Positions 34,439-43,856 of a DNA stretch of 64,000 bases are shown piece by piece (the stretch's first letter is position 1; each line of letters begins with the position of its first letter). Position numbers and translations under genes: made by a program. The stretch is from Dehalococcoidia bacterium (lineage in GTDB: Bacteria > Chloroflexota > Dehalococcoidia > GIF9 > UBA5629): the NCBI GenBank assembly GCA_003142375.1, contig PLME01000019.1:88709-152708 (forward strand). Reading direction: 5' to 3'. The notes below the pieces were generated by a model. That model was not told the DNA's origin and did not search any database. It saw only the letters and a program-made list of their open reading frames with translations.

Positions 34439-34843
34439 ATGAAAGAGGACAAAAGCAGACTTATCGCCTCACTGGAGATTGTGACCGGTGTGGGTATCTT
34501 GCTGTTCTGGATCGCGTTCTTCACGGTCGGAACAGCCCCTGAAAACGCCGGCCCCGCCTATTTTGCGTATGAATATAACTTCGTTGCGGCGGATATACTG
34601 GTGATAATCTTGCTGATAGTGGCTGGCATACTGCTGATGAAAGGCAGGAGGCTGGGGATAGTTTTATCCCTGGCAGCCGCCGGCGCGCTCATCTACCTGG
34701 GTCTGGTGGATATGGCCTACAACTTGCGCAACGGTGTTTACCTGGCTTCAAGTGTCGACCTGGTGGTCAATGCCGCCATCAACCTGTGGTGCGTCGGGTT
34801 CGGCATTGCGGTCATAATTATCAGCCGAAAATTCGATTATTAG
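34439..34843 (+). CDS. Small four-helix membrane protein
   Basis: 134 residues from the ATG at 34439 (MKEDKSRLIASLEI), which has GAGAGG about eight bases upstream; the track start at 34400 lacks one. Four hydrophobic segments: IVTGVGILLFWIAFFTVG, ADILVIILLIVAGILLMKG, LGIVLSLAAAGALIYLGL and DLVVNAAINLWCVGFGIAVI. No charged or catalytic motifs. Stands alone, convergent with hisB. Function unknown. Confidence 0.65.
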   Translation: MKEDKSRLIASLEIVTGVGILLFWIAFFTVGTAPENAGPAYFAYEYNFVAADILVIILLIVAGILLMKGRRLGIVLSLAAAGALIYLGLVDMAYNLRNGVYLASSVDLVVNAAINLWCVGFGIAVIIISRKFDY

Positions 34844-34977
34844 CGATTTTACGGTCATTTCCCCGTATCTATGGTTGCAACAGGGTTGCACGTCAATTTA
34901 AATAGGATTTTAAGTCTGCCTGCACCCATGTTGCATAACCATAAAAACCTGACTGATGATTGAGGTGCCGGCGAAAA

Positions 34978-35571
34978 TCAGTCTATGCTGTCCTTGGTGC
35001 TGGGGATGCTGTCCGGGATGCGCGGATCGATGCGCGTGGCCGAATCAAGTGCCCGCGCCAGCGCCTTGAAGAGCGCTTCAGCCTTGTGGTGATCGTTGGT
35101 GCCCCGCATAACCTGCGCGTGAATATTGATCCTTGCTTCAGAAGCAAAGGATACGAAGAAGTGGTTGATGAGGTCGGAGTGCATCTCGCTGATAAATGCC
35201 TCTTTGATCGAGTCTTCGATTACCGCTTGCCCGCGGCCGCTGATATCCAGTGCCACCATGGCCAGGGCGTCATCCATGGGCACGATGGCATGGGCCATCC
35301 TCTGGATACCCTGCTTATCGCCCAGCGCCTGGCTGAAGGCTCTGCCCAGCGTTATGGCTACATCTTCAACTACGTGATGCTGGTCGGCGCCGTTGGCTGA
35401 AATCTTAAGATCGAAAATGCCATGCTGCGCCAGCTGGCACAGCATGTGGTCGAAGAAACGGATGCCAGTAGTGACCTCGTATTTGCTGCCGCCGTCGAGA
35501 TTGATCTCTACCTTGATCGATGTCTCCTTGGTGCGGCGCGTTACCGTGGCTTTTCGTTCGGCCATTTTCAA
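34978..35571 (-). CDS. hisB: Imidazoleglycerol-phosphate dehydratase HisB
   Basis: Mn-dependent dehydratase of histidine synthesis. 197 residues, monofunctional form. FFDHMLCQLAQHGIFDLKI, the metal motif DQHHVVEDVAITLGRAF, and the repeat HFFVSFASEARINIH...NDHHKAEALFKALARAL are seen. Last gene of hisZ-hisG-hisD-hisC-hisB; 31 bases after hisC. Confidence 0.96.
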   Translation of the reverse strand: MKMAERKATVTRRTKETSIKVEINLDGGSKYEVTTGIRFFDHMLCQLAQHGIFDLKISANGADQHHVVEDVAITLGRAFSQALGDKQGIQRMAHAIVPMDDALAMVALDISGRGQAVIEDSIKEAFISEMHSDLINHFFVSFASEARINIHAQVMRGTNDHHKAEALFKALARALDSATRIDPRIPDSIPSTKDSID

Positions 35572-35602
35572 CCTCTTATATCTAAATTCAAGGCCAAGGG
35601 TA

Positions 35603-36694
35603 TCACATATCCTTCAGTGCGGCAATGATCCTGGGAGTGTCTTCCGGCTTGCCCACGCTGATGCGGATGTAATCTTTTAATTCGGGCGTTTCGAAGTAGC
35701 GTATGAAGATGCCCTTTTTCTGCATGCCCAGGTAAACAGTTTTGGCGCTGCGGTCCCTCACGGCGCACAGTATAAAATTGGCCGCGGACGGATAGGGTTT
35801 CAACCATTTGATTTTGCTTAGAGCCTGATAGAGCCGGTCCCGTTCCTTAACCATGGCTTTCACCGTGCTCTGCAAGTAGTCGACGTCCTTCAACGATTCA
35901 AGAATGGCTACATGTGCCGCCAGGTTTATGTTATAGGGTTGTTTTATTTTGAGCAGATACGGGACTATATTAGTGGGGCAGATACCGTAACCGGCGCGCA
36001 ACCCCGCTATGCCCGCCCATTTGCTGAAGGTGCGAAGCACTATCAGGTTGGCATAGCGCGGCACCATTTTTATCAGTGATTTGCCGCTGAATTCAACGTA
36101 GGCCTCGTCCACAACCGTGATCAGGTTCATGGCCAGCAGCTCTTTTATTTCAGCTTCGTCTGCCTGGTTTCCGGTTGGGTTATTGGGCGACGCGATGAAA
36201 ATAAGCTTGGTTTTTTTGTCCGCTACCTTCTTAATTGCGGGTATATCCAGAGAGAAGTCTTTTCTGCGTGGAACTTTTACAACCTTGCCTCCGGCGATCT
36301 CCGTGCAAAACGGGTACATACCGAAAGTCGGCGGGCAGTTAATGACCTTCTCCCCCGGCTGGATGAACAGCCGCAGGATGATATCTATCAGGTCGTCGCT
36401 GCCTGCGCCCGCCACGATAGATCCGGCTTTCATGCCGGTATATTTGGCCAGCGCCCTTCGGACCTCACGCTGGTCGGGATCGGGATAGCGGTTGTACTCC
36501 CTGTATTTCGCCAGGGCCTTCTGGACTCGAGGCGAGCATCCGTAGGGGTTCTCATTGCCGTCCAGTTTAAGGGTCTGGCGGGCAGACACTTCCGATCGCT
36601 GCGTCAGCACCTCAGCCGGGTCCACCGGGGTGTAGGCCCCCATGGCCTTCAGGCCGCTGCGAATCATGTTTTCAACTTCTTTCTTATTTAGCAT
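35603..36694 (-). CDS. hisC: Histidinol-phosphate aminotransferase HisC
   Basis: PLP-dependent class I/II aminotransferase, 363 residues. LDGNENPYGCSPRV substrate segment, GAGSDDLIDII, FIASPNNPTGNQ, VVDEAYVEFSG, and the PLP lysine in LRTFSKWAGIAGLRAGYG. It overlaps hisD by 11 bases. Related to other aminotransferases, but the operon context fixes the role. Confidence 0.95.
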   Translation of the reverse strand: MLNKKEVENMIRSGLKAMGAYTPVDPAEVLTQRSEVSARQTLKLDGNENPYGCSPRVQKALAKYREYNRYPDPDQREVRRALAKYTGMKAGSIVAGAGSDDLIDIILRLFIQPGEKVINCPPTFGMYPFCTEIAGGKVVKVPRRKDFSLDIPAIKKVADKKTKLIFIASPNNPTGNQADEAEIKELLAMNLITVVDEAYVEFSGKSLIKMVPRYANLIVLRTFSKWAGIAGLRAGYGICPTNIVPYLLKIKQPYNINLAAHVAILESLKDVDYLQSTVKAMVKERDRLYQALSKIKWLKPYPSAANFILCAVRDRSAKTVYLGMQKKGIFIRYFETPELKDYIRISVGKPEDTPRIIAALKDM

Positions 36695-37985
36695 TTCGTT
36701 TCTTCTTATTTAATCTGATCTTGATAGCATTGGCGTGTCCCGTCAAACCTTCGTTTTCTGCCAACAGCAAGGCTGGCGGTCCCAGCTTTTCAAATTCAGT
36801 ATCATTCAGCGCTATAACACTGCTGATTTTGAGGAAATCCTGCACGACCAGGGGCGAGCTGAAACGGGCGCTGCCACCGGTGGGCAGAGCATGGCTGGGA
36901 CCAGCCACATAGTCGCCCAGAACAACCGGAGAATACTGCCCGGCGCAGATACAACCCGCATTCTTCAGCCGATTCAGGTATTTCGCCGGGTCTTTAATCA
37001 TCAGGGACAAATGTTCCGGGGCGTATATGTTGGCCAGTTCGACCGCCTCGCCCAGGGTTTTTACTATCACTACTTTGCCGTTGGCATTGAGGGCCCTGGC
37101 GGCAATGGCGTTGCGTTTTAACTTCGCCAGTTGTTTCTTGATCTCAGCCTGCACCCGGGTTGCCAGCAATTCCGAATTGGTGATGAACACGGAGCTGGCC
37201 ATGGAGTCATGTTCCGACTGCGCTATCAGGTCGGCCGCACAGAACGAGGGGTCAGCCGAGCTGTCCGCAATAACCACAACTTCGCTGGGCCCCTGGAGCG
37301 CGTCGATATCCACTACTCCGTATACCAGCTTTTTAGCTGTCATAACATATATATTGCCGGGGCCGCATATCTTGTCCACGCGTGGAACGGTTTTGGTACC
37401 GAAGGCCAGCGCGGCCACGGCCTGTGCGCCCCCTATTTTAAAAATCCTGTCCACGCCGGCGATATCGGCTGCCGCCAGCGTATTGGCTGGCACTTTGCCG
37501 TCCTTGCCGCAGGGAGTCACCATGATGATCTCACGCACTCCCGCCACCCGCGCTGGTATGGCCGTCATCAACACGGTCGAAGGGTAGGCTGCTGTGCCGC
37601 CCGGCACGTAGATTCCTACACGGTCCAGCGGAATTATCCGCTGCCCGAGGCCGTCCTTGAAGAAACCTTTGCCGTATTTCTGCATACAGGACCTGTGGAA
37701 TTTGCTTATACGGTCTGCCGCAAAGCCGAGCGCGTTCAAGAGATAAGGGTCAACCCCCTCCAATCTGGCGGTTGCCCTCTCCCGAGCGGTCACTTCCAGC
37801 GATTTCAACGTGGCTCCGTCGAAGCGTAACGTATATGCCAGGAGTGCTTTATCGCCCTCCTTCTTTACCTTTTCAATAATCTCTCTAACGGAGGCTTCAG
37901 TTCTGCTATCTTCAATGGTCATTTCGTAGGGAAGCGAGCGGTCCAGCAGCTTCCTGGCCTGTTCAAAACCTTTGATTGTTTTCAT
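36684..37985 (-). CDS. hisD: Histidinol dehydrogenase HisD
   Basis: NAD-dependent, zinc-containing oxidation of histidinol to histidine, 433 residues. RVGIYVPGGTAAYPSTVLMTAIPARVAG, KICGPGNIYVMTAKK, DLIAQSEHDSMASS, NAGCICAGQYSPVVLGDYVAGPSHALPTGGSARFSS are the standard segments including the zinc-binding His/Asp. Overlaps hisG by 4 bases and hisC by 11. Confidence 0.97.
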   Translation of the reverse strand: MKTIKGFEQARKLLDRSLPYEMTIEDSRTEASVREIIEKVKKEGDKALLAYTLRFDGATLKSLEVTARERATARLEGVDPYLLNALGFAADRISKFHRSCMQKYGKGFFKDGLGQRIIPLDRVGIYVPGGTAAYPSTVLMTAIPARVAGVREIIMVTPCGKDGKVPANTLAAADIAGVDRIFKIGGAQAVAALAFGTKTVPRVDKICGPGNIYVMTAKKLVYGVVDIDALQGPSEVVVIADSSADPSFCAADLIAQSEHDSMASSVFITNSELLATRVQAEIKKQLAKLKRNAIAARALNANGKVVIVKTLGEAVELANIYAPEHLSLMIKDPAKYLNRLKNAGCICAGQYSPVVLGDYVAGPSHALPTGGSARFSSPLVVQDFLKISSVIALNDTEFEKLGPPALLLAENEGLTGHANAIKIRLNKKKRNAK

Positions 37986-39451
37986 CTTGTTCCCGCTGCC
38001 TCCCGGAAGATATTTACCAGCCTGGCAATTTTAGCCTTCTTGCCGGCCTGAGCAAGGCTCTGCTTATTGCCGATAAGGCAGGCTGTCGACTCGAAAAGCG
38101 TATCTATTATCTTGAGCTTGTGCCTGGCAAGCGTCTGACCCGTCTCGGTATTCTCGATAAGCATGTCCGCATCCTCGGGTAGGTAGACTTCCGTCGCTCC
38201 CCAGGTAGGTATAACGCGGTAGCGCGCCACGTGTTTGTCACGCAGGTATTTATCCGCGATGTTGACATACTCGGTAGCTATGCGCAAAGGTGTCATTTTA
38301 CCCTTTTCAATTATCCTCTTGAGGCCTTCTATGGAATCGGCAGGCACGTCTTCGCAGACAACCGCCACGACTTTGACCCAGCCGAAGCCGAGGTTAACCA
38401 GTTCCGCAACCGGGCTAGAGGGAAATTGATAGAGATGGTCGACCAGCCAATCGCGTCCCGTTATGGCCAGGTCGAAATTGCCGTTGGCTACCTGCTGCGG
38501 CATATCCTGCGGACGTACGACTTTAAAGTTGACCCAGTCGAGGTCGCAGGAAGGCCGGCGGAGCAGGTTGTCTGCGGAGTAGCCTTTCATATTGACCCCG
38601 GTTTTTCCCAGGAAAGCGGCGGTGTGTACCTGCTGGTGGCCGTCGGCCAGGGCCAGCCAGATGCTGTCCTTTTTGGCCTTAAAATCAATATCGTTGGGTA
38701 TATCCGATTTAACCGCTTCACGCTGTTGCCAGAGTTTTGTCTTCAGCTTGAAGCCCGAAGTCAAGCGCTTTAACAGGTCGCTGAAGTTTCCTTTCTGCAG
38801 GCTGTCGCTGTTGGCTATGATGCAGGCGTTGCTGTCGCACAGCTTGCTTACAGGGGTCAGGTTCATTGATCGCAGGACCTTTTCATCACCGGCCCGCAGG
38901 ACAGCCAGTTCGGCATTCTCCGGCGGGTAGGCCTCGGCCGAGCCCCACAGCGGGTAAATGCGAAACTTTTTAAGCCTCATTTTATAGGCGGCTGCTTCGG
39001 CCAGAGCGGGATACTCGGTTACAATGCGCCACATAACACCGCTTTTTGAAAGGTCTTTGCGTGAGATCCCGGAGCTGGTCGAACCGGCCAGGAAGATGCC
39101 CGCCTCTTCAAAGCCCAGGTCGGCAATTTTAAAGACCCGGCTAGCGGGGTATCTGGCCTGAAGTTCCTGCAGCCAGTCAGAAGTGCAGATGCCGAAGTCG
39201 TAGTTTCCGATGGCTACCTGAACCGGGATATCCCTTTCATTGAGCATCTTGGCCGACAGCGACGGCATGGTTTTGGAATACATGCGGTATATGCGCGTGT
39301 TCGAGTTGTAGGCGTCGAATCCAAGACCGATCGCATCCAGGAGTTCGGCAGTGCGGGCCAGCATCCTGCCCTTCGGCAGGGCCAGCCTGGTTATAGCTCC
39401 CGCTCTATTTGCCAACTTTCCCGAAGCCCCCGATGAAATTGATGACATCAT
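37982..39451 (-). CDS. hisG: Tandem double-domain ATP phosphoribosyltransferase HisG
   Basis: First enzyme of histidine synthesis (ATP plus PRPP). The normal short HisG is about 210 residues; this ORF is more than twice that and contains two homologous copies. Half 1 has ITRLALPKGRMLARTAELL, GNYDFGICTSDWLQEL and LWGSAEAYPPENAELAVLRAGDEKVL. Half 2 has IWLALADGHQQVHTAAFL, GNFDLAITGRDWLVDH and TWGATEVYLPEDADMLIENT...ETGQTL. Half 1 keeps the ALPKGR motif, half 2 keeps the GxDxL and PRPP-binding ETGxTL motifs. No HisG-long regulatory domain is seen. The start is uncertain: I chose an ATG at 39451; a TTG at 39415 would cut the overlap with hisZ to 11 bases; the track start is 39529. Confidence 0.85.
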   Translation of the reverse strand: MMSSISSGASGKLANRAGAITRLALPKGRMLARTAELLDAIGLGFDAYNSNTRIYRMYSKTMPSLSAKMLNERDIPVQVAIGNYDFGICTSDWLQELQARYPASRVFKIADLGFEEAGIFLAGSTSSGISRKDLSKSGVMWRIVTEYPALAEAAAYKMRLKKFRIYPLWGSAEAYPPENAELAVLRAGDEKVLRSMNLTPVSKLCDSNACIIANSDSLQKGNFSDLLKRLTSGFKLKTKLWQQREAVKSDIPNDIDFKAKKDSIWLALADGHQQVHTAAFLGKTGVNMKGYSADNLLRRPSCDLDWVNFKVVRPQDMPQQVANGNFDLAITGRDWLVDHLYQFPSSPVAELVNLGFGWVKVVAVVCEDVPADSIEGLKRIIEKGKMTPLRIATEYVNIADKYLRDKHVARYRVIPTWGATEVYLPEDADMLIENTETGQTLARHKLKIIDTLFESTACLIGNKQSLAQAGKKAKIARLVNIFREAAGTR

Positions 39452-40655
39452 TTGCCGATTTGACCTTCTTTTGAACACCTTTGCTCTGGTCTTCGATAAC
39501 GAAGGCACCGGGTTTGTCCTGTACCGCAACCTTCCAGCGGGCCGTCATCTGGCTACCGCAGAAGGCGAATTCGGCCACCAGCCCGGCGCGGCGCAGGGCG
39601 CCCGCCAGTTCAAAGGAGGCTTTTATCGAGGCGGCATTTTCACGGGCTGTCCGGATAAGCACGGTCTTATCCGCTTTCTGCCGGGACCAGGGCTTTACAA
39701 GTTGCACAAGCTCATCCAGCAAGAAAGCAAATCCGCAGGCAGGGGTCTTTTTACCTCCCACCAGTCCCACCAGGTTGTCATACCTGCCGCCGCTGCAAAT
39801 CTTTCTGTTGCCCGAAACTATCTTAAAGCATAGGCCGGTATAGTATTCAAACCCTTTTATCGATGTGAAATCAATGGAGTAGCTATAGCCAAGCGTGTCC
39901 AGCAGACCGCTGACGGAAGCGAACTTATCTATCTCATTTTTCAAGTTGCGTGAAATAGATGGCAGGGATTTAAGGTTGGCCAGAAAACCGCTGGACTTGC
40001 CTTTCAGCTTCATCAAAGCCGCAACGGCTGCAGCAAAATCTTTATTGCTGCTCTTAACTCCGGCCAGGGCCTGCCAGTTGCCGTCCAGGATCTCGTCCAG
40101 CAGGGCTTCCTTGGCCTCGGCGCTCAGCTTCAGTTCTTCGATAAGAGCTTTGAGTATGCCGGCATGGGATAGCTTCAACTCAACCCGGGATATACCCAGC
40201 GATTTAACTATCTCCAGTGCCAGGGCAATGATCTCAGCGTCGGAAGTTGGGTTCGAATCTCCCAGCAATTCCACCCCACATTGCCATTTTTCCCTGTTCT
40301 CCTTGCCGGTCTCCTCGAAGGCGAAGATATTGGTGATATAGCAAAGGCGGCTGATCTTCTGGTCGGCCATATTTTCGTTATATAGGCGCACGGCGGGGAT
40401 GGTGCCGTCGGGGCGCAGCACTATACGCTCTCCGCCCCAGCCGTCCCAATCCAGGAATGAATAGACGCGTCCGAGCATGGCCGGCGTGAGGGTGCCTGCC
40501 TGTGTGAACAGGTGTATGTATTCGAGAGTGGGGGTCTTGATCTCACGGTAGCCCCAGTTAAGGCATGAGTTCAGGAAGGCCTCTTCCACCTGGCGGAATT
40601 TTTCCATATCCTGGGGAAGAAGATCGCGTGCCCCTTTACATTTTTGTGTTTCCAT
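39405..40655 (-). CDS. hisZ: HisRS-like protein, probable ATP-PRT regulatory subunit HisZ
   Basis: 416 residues, class II aminoacyl-tRNA synthetase fold. GARDLLPQDMEKFRQVEEAF, ERIVLRPDGTIPAVRLY (motif 2 strand), FEETGKENREKWQCGVELLG, and SGGRYDNLVGL are seen. The histidyl-adenylate motif that in HisRS reads RG(L/D)xYY is KGFEYYTG here, losing the catalytic arginine, which favours HisZ. A HisRS-like anticodon-binding domain (about 325-405) is retained, unusual for HisZ. It heads the his operon directly before hisG. A true HisRS cannot be fully excluded. Confidence 0.75.
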   Translation of the reverse strand: METQKCKGARDLLPQDMEKFRQVEEAFLNSCLNWGYREIKTPTLEYIHLFTQAGTLTPAMLGRVYSFLDWDGWGGERIVLRPDGTIPAVRLYNENMADQKISRLCYITNIFAFEETGKENREKWQCGVELLGDSNPTSDAEIIALALEIVKSLGISRVELKLSHAGILKALIEELKLSAEAKEALLDEILDGNWQALAGVKSSNKDFAAAVAALMKLKGKSSGFLANLKSLPSISRNLKNEIDKFASVSGLLDTLGYSYSIDFTSIKGFEYYTGLCFKIVSGNRKICSGGRYDNLVGLVGGKKTPACGFAFLLDELVQLVKPWSRQKADKTVLIRTARENAASIKASFELAGALRRAGLVAEFAFCGSQMTARWKVAVQDKPGAFVIEDQSKGVQKKVKSANDVINFIGGFGKVGK

Positions 40656-40739
40656 CTTGATTTAAGTCCCCTTAGAGCCGGATTATTCTACACTAATAGT
40701 AACATAGCTACAATTACACTACGAAAAAAGCGGATGGCC

Positions 40740-40770
40740 TTGACTCTCCTCTAACTGTAGACTTTATACT
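40740..40770 (+). promoter_or_regulatory. MerR-type promoter with 19-bp spacer
   Basis: TTGACT, 19 bases, TATACT, with the spacer CTCCTCTAACTGTAGACTT. The long spacer is the hallmark of MerR-activated promoters, so the following gene is probably autoregulated. Confidence 0.75.
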
Positions 40771-40802
40771 GTGGATATAGGATTATTCCAGGAAAGGACA
40801 AA

Positions 40803-41615
40803 ATGCTCAAGATCGGCGAGTTTTCTAAACGCAGCCGCGTGTCAGTGAAGACACTGCGTTACTATGATGAGATAGGCCTGCTGAAGCCTATTACGGTGGA
40901 TAAGTATAGCCGTTACCGTTATTACTCCGAGGATCAGTTGACGGTCCTGAACCGTATAATTGTTCTAAAAAACCTTGGTCTTACCCTGCAGGAAGTAGCA
41001 AAACTGCTGATCAATAATATGCCGGACGACCGTCTTGTTGAACTGCTGAATATCAAACGAGCTGAGATAGGTCAGCGACTGCACGATTACAGGTTACGTC
41101 TGGAATTGGTCGAGGAATGGGTCAGACAAATCTCCAAGGAGGATTCTATGGCCAGCAGGATTGTGGTTAAGAAACTGGATAAGCAAACGGTAGCCTTCAT
41201 ACGCCGCAAGCTGTCCAGCTATGAGGAAGTTCCCGCCGTTTTTATTGAGATCTACAATTATCTTTCGAAGCAGAAAGCCCGCATAGTCGGGCCGCCGCTG
41301 GCATTGTTCCACGATATGGAATATAAACTAAAAGATGTTGATGTCGAAGCGGCCGTGCCTATTACAGGACCTCTGCATCAGACAGGATCGGTCAAGGTCA
41401 GAGAAATACCTGAAGTAGAAAAGGCAGCCTGCTTGGTACATAAAGGGCCGTATGAAACTTCTATGACGGCGTACAGGTCATTGATTGGGTGGCTGTTTAC
41501 CAGTGGATATCAGCTCGCTGCTGCCAATCGTGAGATTTATATTAAAGGGCCGCACGATACCACAGACCCCAGAAATTACATTACAGAGCTGCAATTCCCC
41601 ATCATTGGATGGTAA
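40803..41615 (+). CDS. MerR-family regulator with GyrI-like effector domain
   Basis: 270 residues. N-terminal MerR winged helix LKIGEFSKRSRVSVKTLRYY then DEIGLLKP, a dimerisation helix up to about 110, and a C-terminal GyrI/BmrR-type ligand domain from about 120 (VVKKLDKQTVAFIRRKLSSY, then IPEVEKAACLVHKGPYETSM). Such proteins sense lipophilic or drug-like molecules. AGGAAAGGA precedes the ATG. No efflux pump gene is adjacent; the target may be only itself or a distant gene. Divergent from hisZ. Confidence 0.92.
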   Translation: MLKIGEFSKRSRVSVKTLRYYDEIGLLKPITVDKYSRYRYYSEDQLTVLNRIIVLKNLGLTLQEVAKLLINNMPDDRLVELLNIKRAEIGQRLHDYRLRLELVEEWVRQISKEDSMASRIVVKKLDKQTVAFIRRKLSSYEEVPAVFIEIYNYLSKQKARIVGPPLALFHDMEYKLKDVDVEAAVPITGPLHQTGSVKVREIPEVEKAACLVHKGPYETSMTAYRSLIGWLFTSGYQLAAANREIYIKGPHDTTDPRNYITELQFPIIGW

Positions 41616-41713
41616 CACCATCGCTTATCAAGGTTAGTGTCACCGGTATTTACTCCGCGGTAATTTAGTGAAATTCCGCCATCACTCTATTTCTGTTATA
41701 CAATATAGAGGCA

Positions 41714-43024
41714 GTGTCCAAACAGGTCTTCAGGTTTTTTTATATTGGCCTTTTCCTGCTGGGTCTGGCGCTTTCGATAGGTGGAGGAAATGCCCATGCC
41801 GACGGAGGCGATGTCCATGTCCTCACTGTTAAAGGCACCATTGTGCCGGTGGTGGCCGACTATATCAACCGGGGCTTAAGTGAAGCTGAGGACAGCGGCA
41901 GCACAGCCTGCATTATAGAGCTGGATACGCCCGGGGGCCTGCTGGAATCAGCTCAAGTAATTGTCACACGCATCCTAAACGCCCGGATACCGGTCGTAGT
42001 CTACGTCGCTCCCCAGGGAGCCTGGGCCGCCTCGGCGGGCACCTTTATAACCTTGTCTGCTCATGTCACAGCCATGGCGCCTGCTACCAGTATCGGCGCG
42101 GCTCACCCTGTAAGCGCCCAGGGTCAAAATCTCTCGGATGTAGAACAGCAAAAAGCTACGGAATATACTTCCGCATGGATTAAGAGTATAGCGGAGAAAC
42201 GCGGTCGCGATCCCTTGCTCATGGAAGGGACGGTGCGGGAAAGCAAGTCTTATACAGCAAGCGAGGCGGTAGATCTGAAGCTGGTGGACTTTACAGCCGA
42301 TGACATCCAAGGCGTACTGAAGCAGGTAAACGGCAGGCAGGTTACGCTGGCCGACGGGCGACAGGTAACCATAAATACCAGCGGCGCCAGCCTGACTTAC
42401 GATGATATGACCGGGCTGGAAAAATTCCTGCTAATGATAAGCAATCCCAATTTAGCCTATATGTTGCTATCGCTGGCTTCCATCGGTTTGATTACGGAGA
42501 TTTCCAACCCCGGGTTGATCTTCCCCGGTGTGGTCGGCGGCCTTTGCCTATTTTTAGCCTTTTACTCCCTGGGCGTGTTGAATGCTTACTGGGCGGGCGT
42601 GCTGCTCATCATCCTGGCCTTCGGACTGTTTACCACTGAGATTTTTGTACATGCCTATGGTATACTGACTTCGGGTGGAATCATCTGTCTTATATTCGGT
42701 TCGCTGATTCTTTTCAGCGGAAGCGAAGTTTCCATGGAATTCAATACAGGACTTATTGCTGTGGTTGCCATAGTTATGGCCATATTTGTCGGCCTTCTGG
42801 TCTGGGCGGCTATCAGGGGGCAGATGCGAAAGGTGGCTACCGGCCATGAAGGGATGATCGGCCAGACTGCAATCGTGAAAACCCCGTTAACACCCAAAGG
42901 TATGGTCCTGGTAGAAGGGGAGTTGTGGACGGCGGAATTGGATAGCGGGACCGCCACGCCCGGAGAAGAATTAGTTATTCAGAAGGTGGATAACCTTAAG
43001 CTATACGTGACTAAAAAGAAATGA
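41714..43024 (+). CDS. NfeD-family membrane-bound serine protease
   Basis: 436 residues. Signal peptide, then a ClpP-like protease domain (about 32-220): IIELDTPGGLLESAQVIV, APQGAWAASAGTFITLSA with the nucleophile serine, and SIGAAHPVSAQ. Four or five membrane helices (about 245-375) and a C-terminal OB-fold NfeD domain (GMIGQTAIVKTPLTPKGMVL). The start is a GTG with GAGG close before it. It is followed by a slipin gene 10 bases downstream; the archaeal homologue cleaves stomatin, so the pair probably acts in membrane quality control. Confidence 0.93.
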   Translation: MSKQVFRFFYIGLFLLGLALSIGGGNAHADGGDVHVLTVKGTIVPVVADYINRGLSEAEDSGSTACIIELDTPGGLLESAQVIVTRILNARIPVVVYVAPQGAWAASAGTFITLSAHVTAMAPATSIGAAHPVSAQGQNLSDVEQQKATEYTSAWIKSIAEKRGRDPLLMEGTVRESKSYTASEAVDLKLVDFTADDIQGVLKQVNGRQVTLADGRQVTINTSGASLTYDDMTGLEKFLLMISNPNLAYMLLSLASIGLITEISNPGLIFPGVVGGLCLFLAFYSLGVLNAYWAGVLLIILAFGLFTTEIFVHAYGILTSGGIICLIFGSLILFSGSEVSMEFNTGLIAVVAIVMAIFVGLLVWAAIRGQMRKVATGHEGMIGQTAIVKTPLTPKGMVLVEGELWTAELDSGTATPGEELVIQKVDNLKLYVTKKK

Positions 43025-43034
43025 GGGGTGAAGA

Positions 43035-43796
43035 ATGGTTCCAGTGATCATAGTTTTAGCAGTTTTCCTTTTTATCATAATCCTGGCAGCGGTCAGAATT
43101 GTCAACGAGTACGAGAGAGGCGTGGTCTTCCGCCTGGGCAGATACGTGGGCGTCAGGGGTCCGGGCCTCATCCTGCTTATCCCATTTATAGAGCGCATGG
43201 TGAAAGTCGAACTGCGCGTGGTGACCATGGACGTGCCGCAACAGGAATGCATTACCATGGATACCGTAACCGTCAAAGTTGATGCCGTAGTCTATTTCCG
43301 CGTCATGAAGCCGGAATCGGCCATACTGAATGTCGAGCAATATATCCGGGCCACTTCGCTGCTCTGCCAGACTACCCTGCGCAACGTGGTGGGTCAGAGC
43401 ACACTTGAAGACTTGCTGGGCCACAGGGACAAGGTAAATGAGAAATTGCAGGTGCTTATCGATGAAGGCACCGAGCCCTGGGGCATCAAGGTGAGCATGG
43501 TAGAAGTAAGGGATGTCCAGCTTCCTGAGACAATGCAGAGGGCTATGGCAGCGCAGGCGGAGGCCGAGCGGGAACGCCGGGCCAAGATCGTCCATGCCGA
43601 CGGTGAAGCACAGGCGGCCGAAAAGCTGTCCGAAGCCGCTAAAATTATGTCGATATACCCGGCGGCCATGCAGTTACGCTACCTGCAGACTCTGGTTACA
43701 ATTTCAACTGAGAAAACCAATACCATAGTATTCCCGCTACCCATGGATCTTATCATGCCGATGCTGGACAGGGCGGGTGGGCAACAGAAAAAATAG
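43035..43796 (+). CDS. Slipin (stomatin/prohibitin, SPFH family)
   Basis: 253 residues. One N-terminal membrane helix ([20 protein letters not shown]), then the SPFH domain ([55 protein letters not shown]), a helical region [15 protein letters not shown] and a hydrophobic C-terminal patch ([13 protein letters not shown]) that the NfeD protease is known to target in relatives. Oligomeric membrane scaffold. GAGGGG precedes the ATG. Ends at a strong terminator. Confidence 0.94.
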   Translation: MVPVIIVLAVFLFIIILAAVRIVNEYERGVVFRLGRYVGVRGPGLILLIPFIERMVKVELRVVTMDVPQQECITMDTVTVKVDAVVYFRVMKPESAILNVEQYIRATSLLCQTTLRNVVGQSTLEDLLGHRDKVNEKLQVLIDEGTEPWGIKVSMVEVRDVQLPETMQRAMAAQAEAERERRAKIVHADGEAQAAEKLSEAAKIMSIYPAAMQLRYLQTLVTISTEKTNTIVFPLPMDLIMPMLDRAGGQQKK

Positions 43797-43821
43797 TCCC
43801 GGTTAGGGAATTTCGAATATT

Positions 43822-43852
43822 AAAGGCGGGTTACTTATAACCCGCCTTTTTT
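43822..43852 (+). terminator. Intrinsic terminator after the slipin gene
   Basis: AAAGGCGGGTTA, four bases, TAACCCGCCTTT then TTTAATT. A clean stem with a T run on the plus strand; on the minus strand it also offers a weaker stop for birA. Confidence 0.9.
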
Positions 43853-43856
43853 AATT

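Noticed and set aside
41975-42310. 111-codon minus-strand ORF inside the NfeD gene
   Set aside because: Shadow of the NfeD protease domain.
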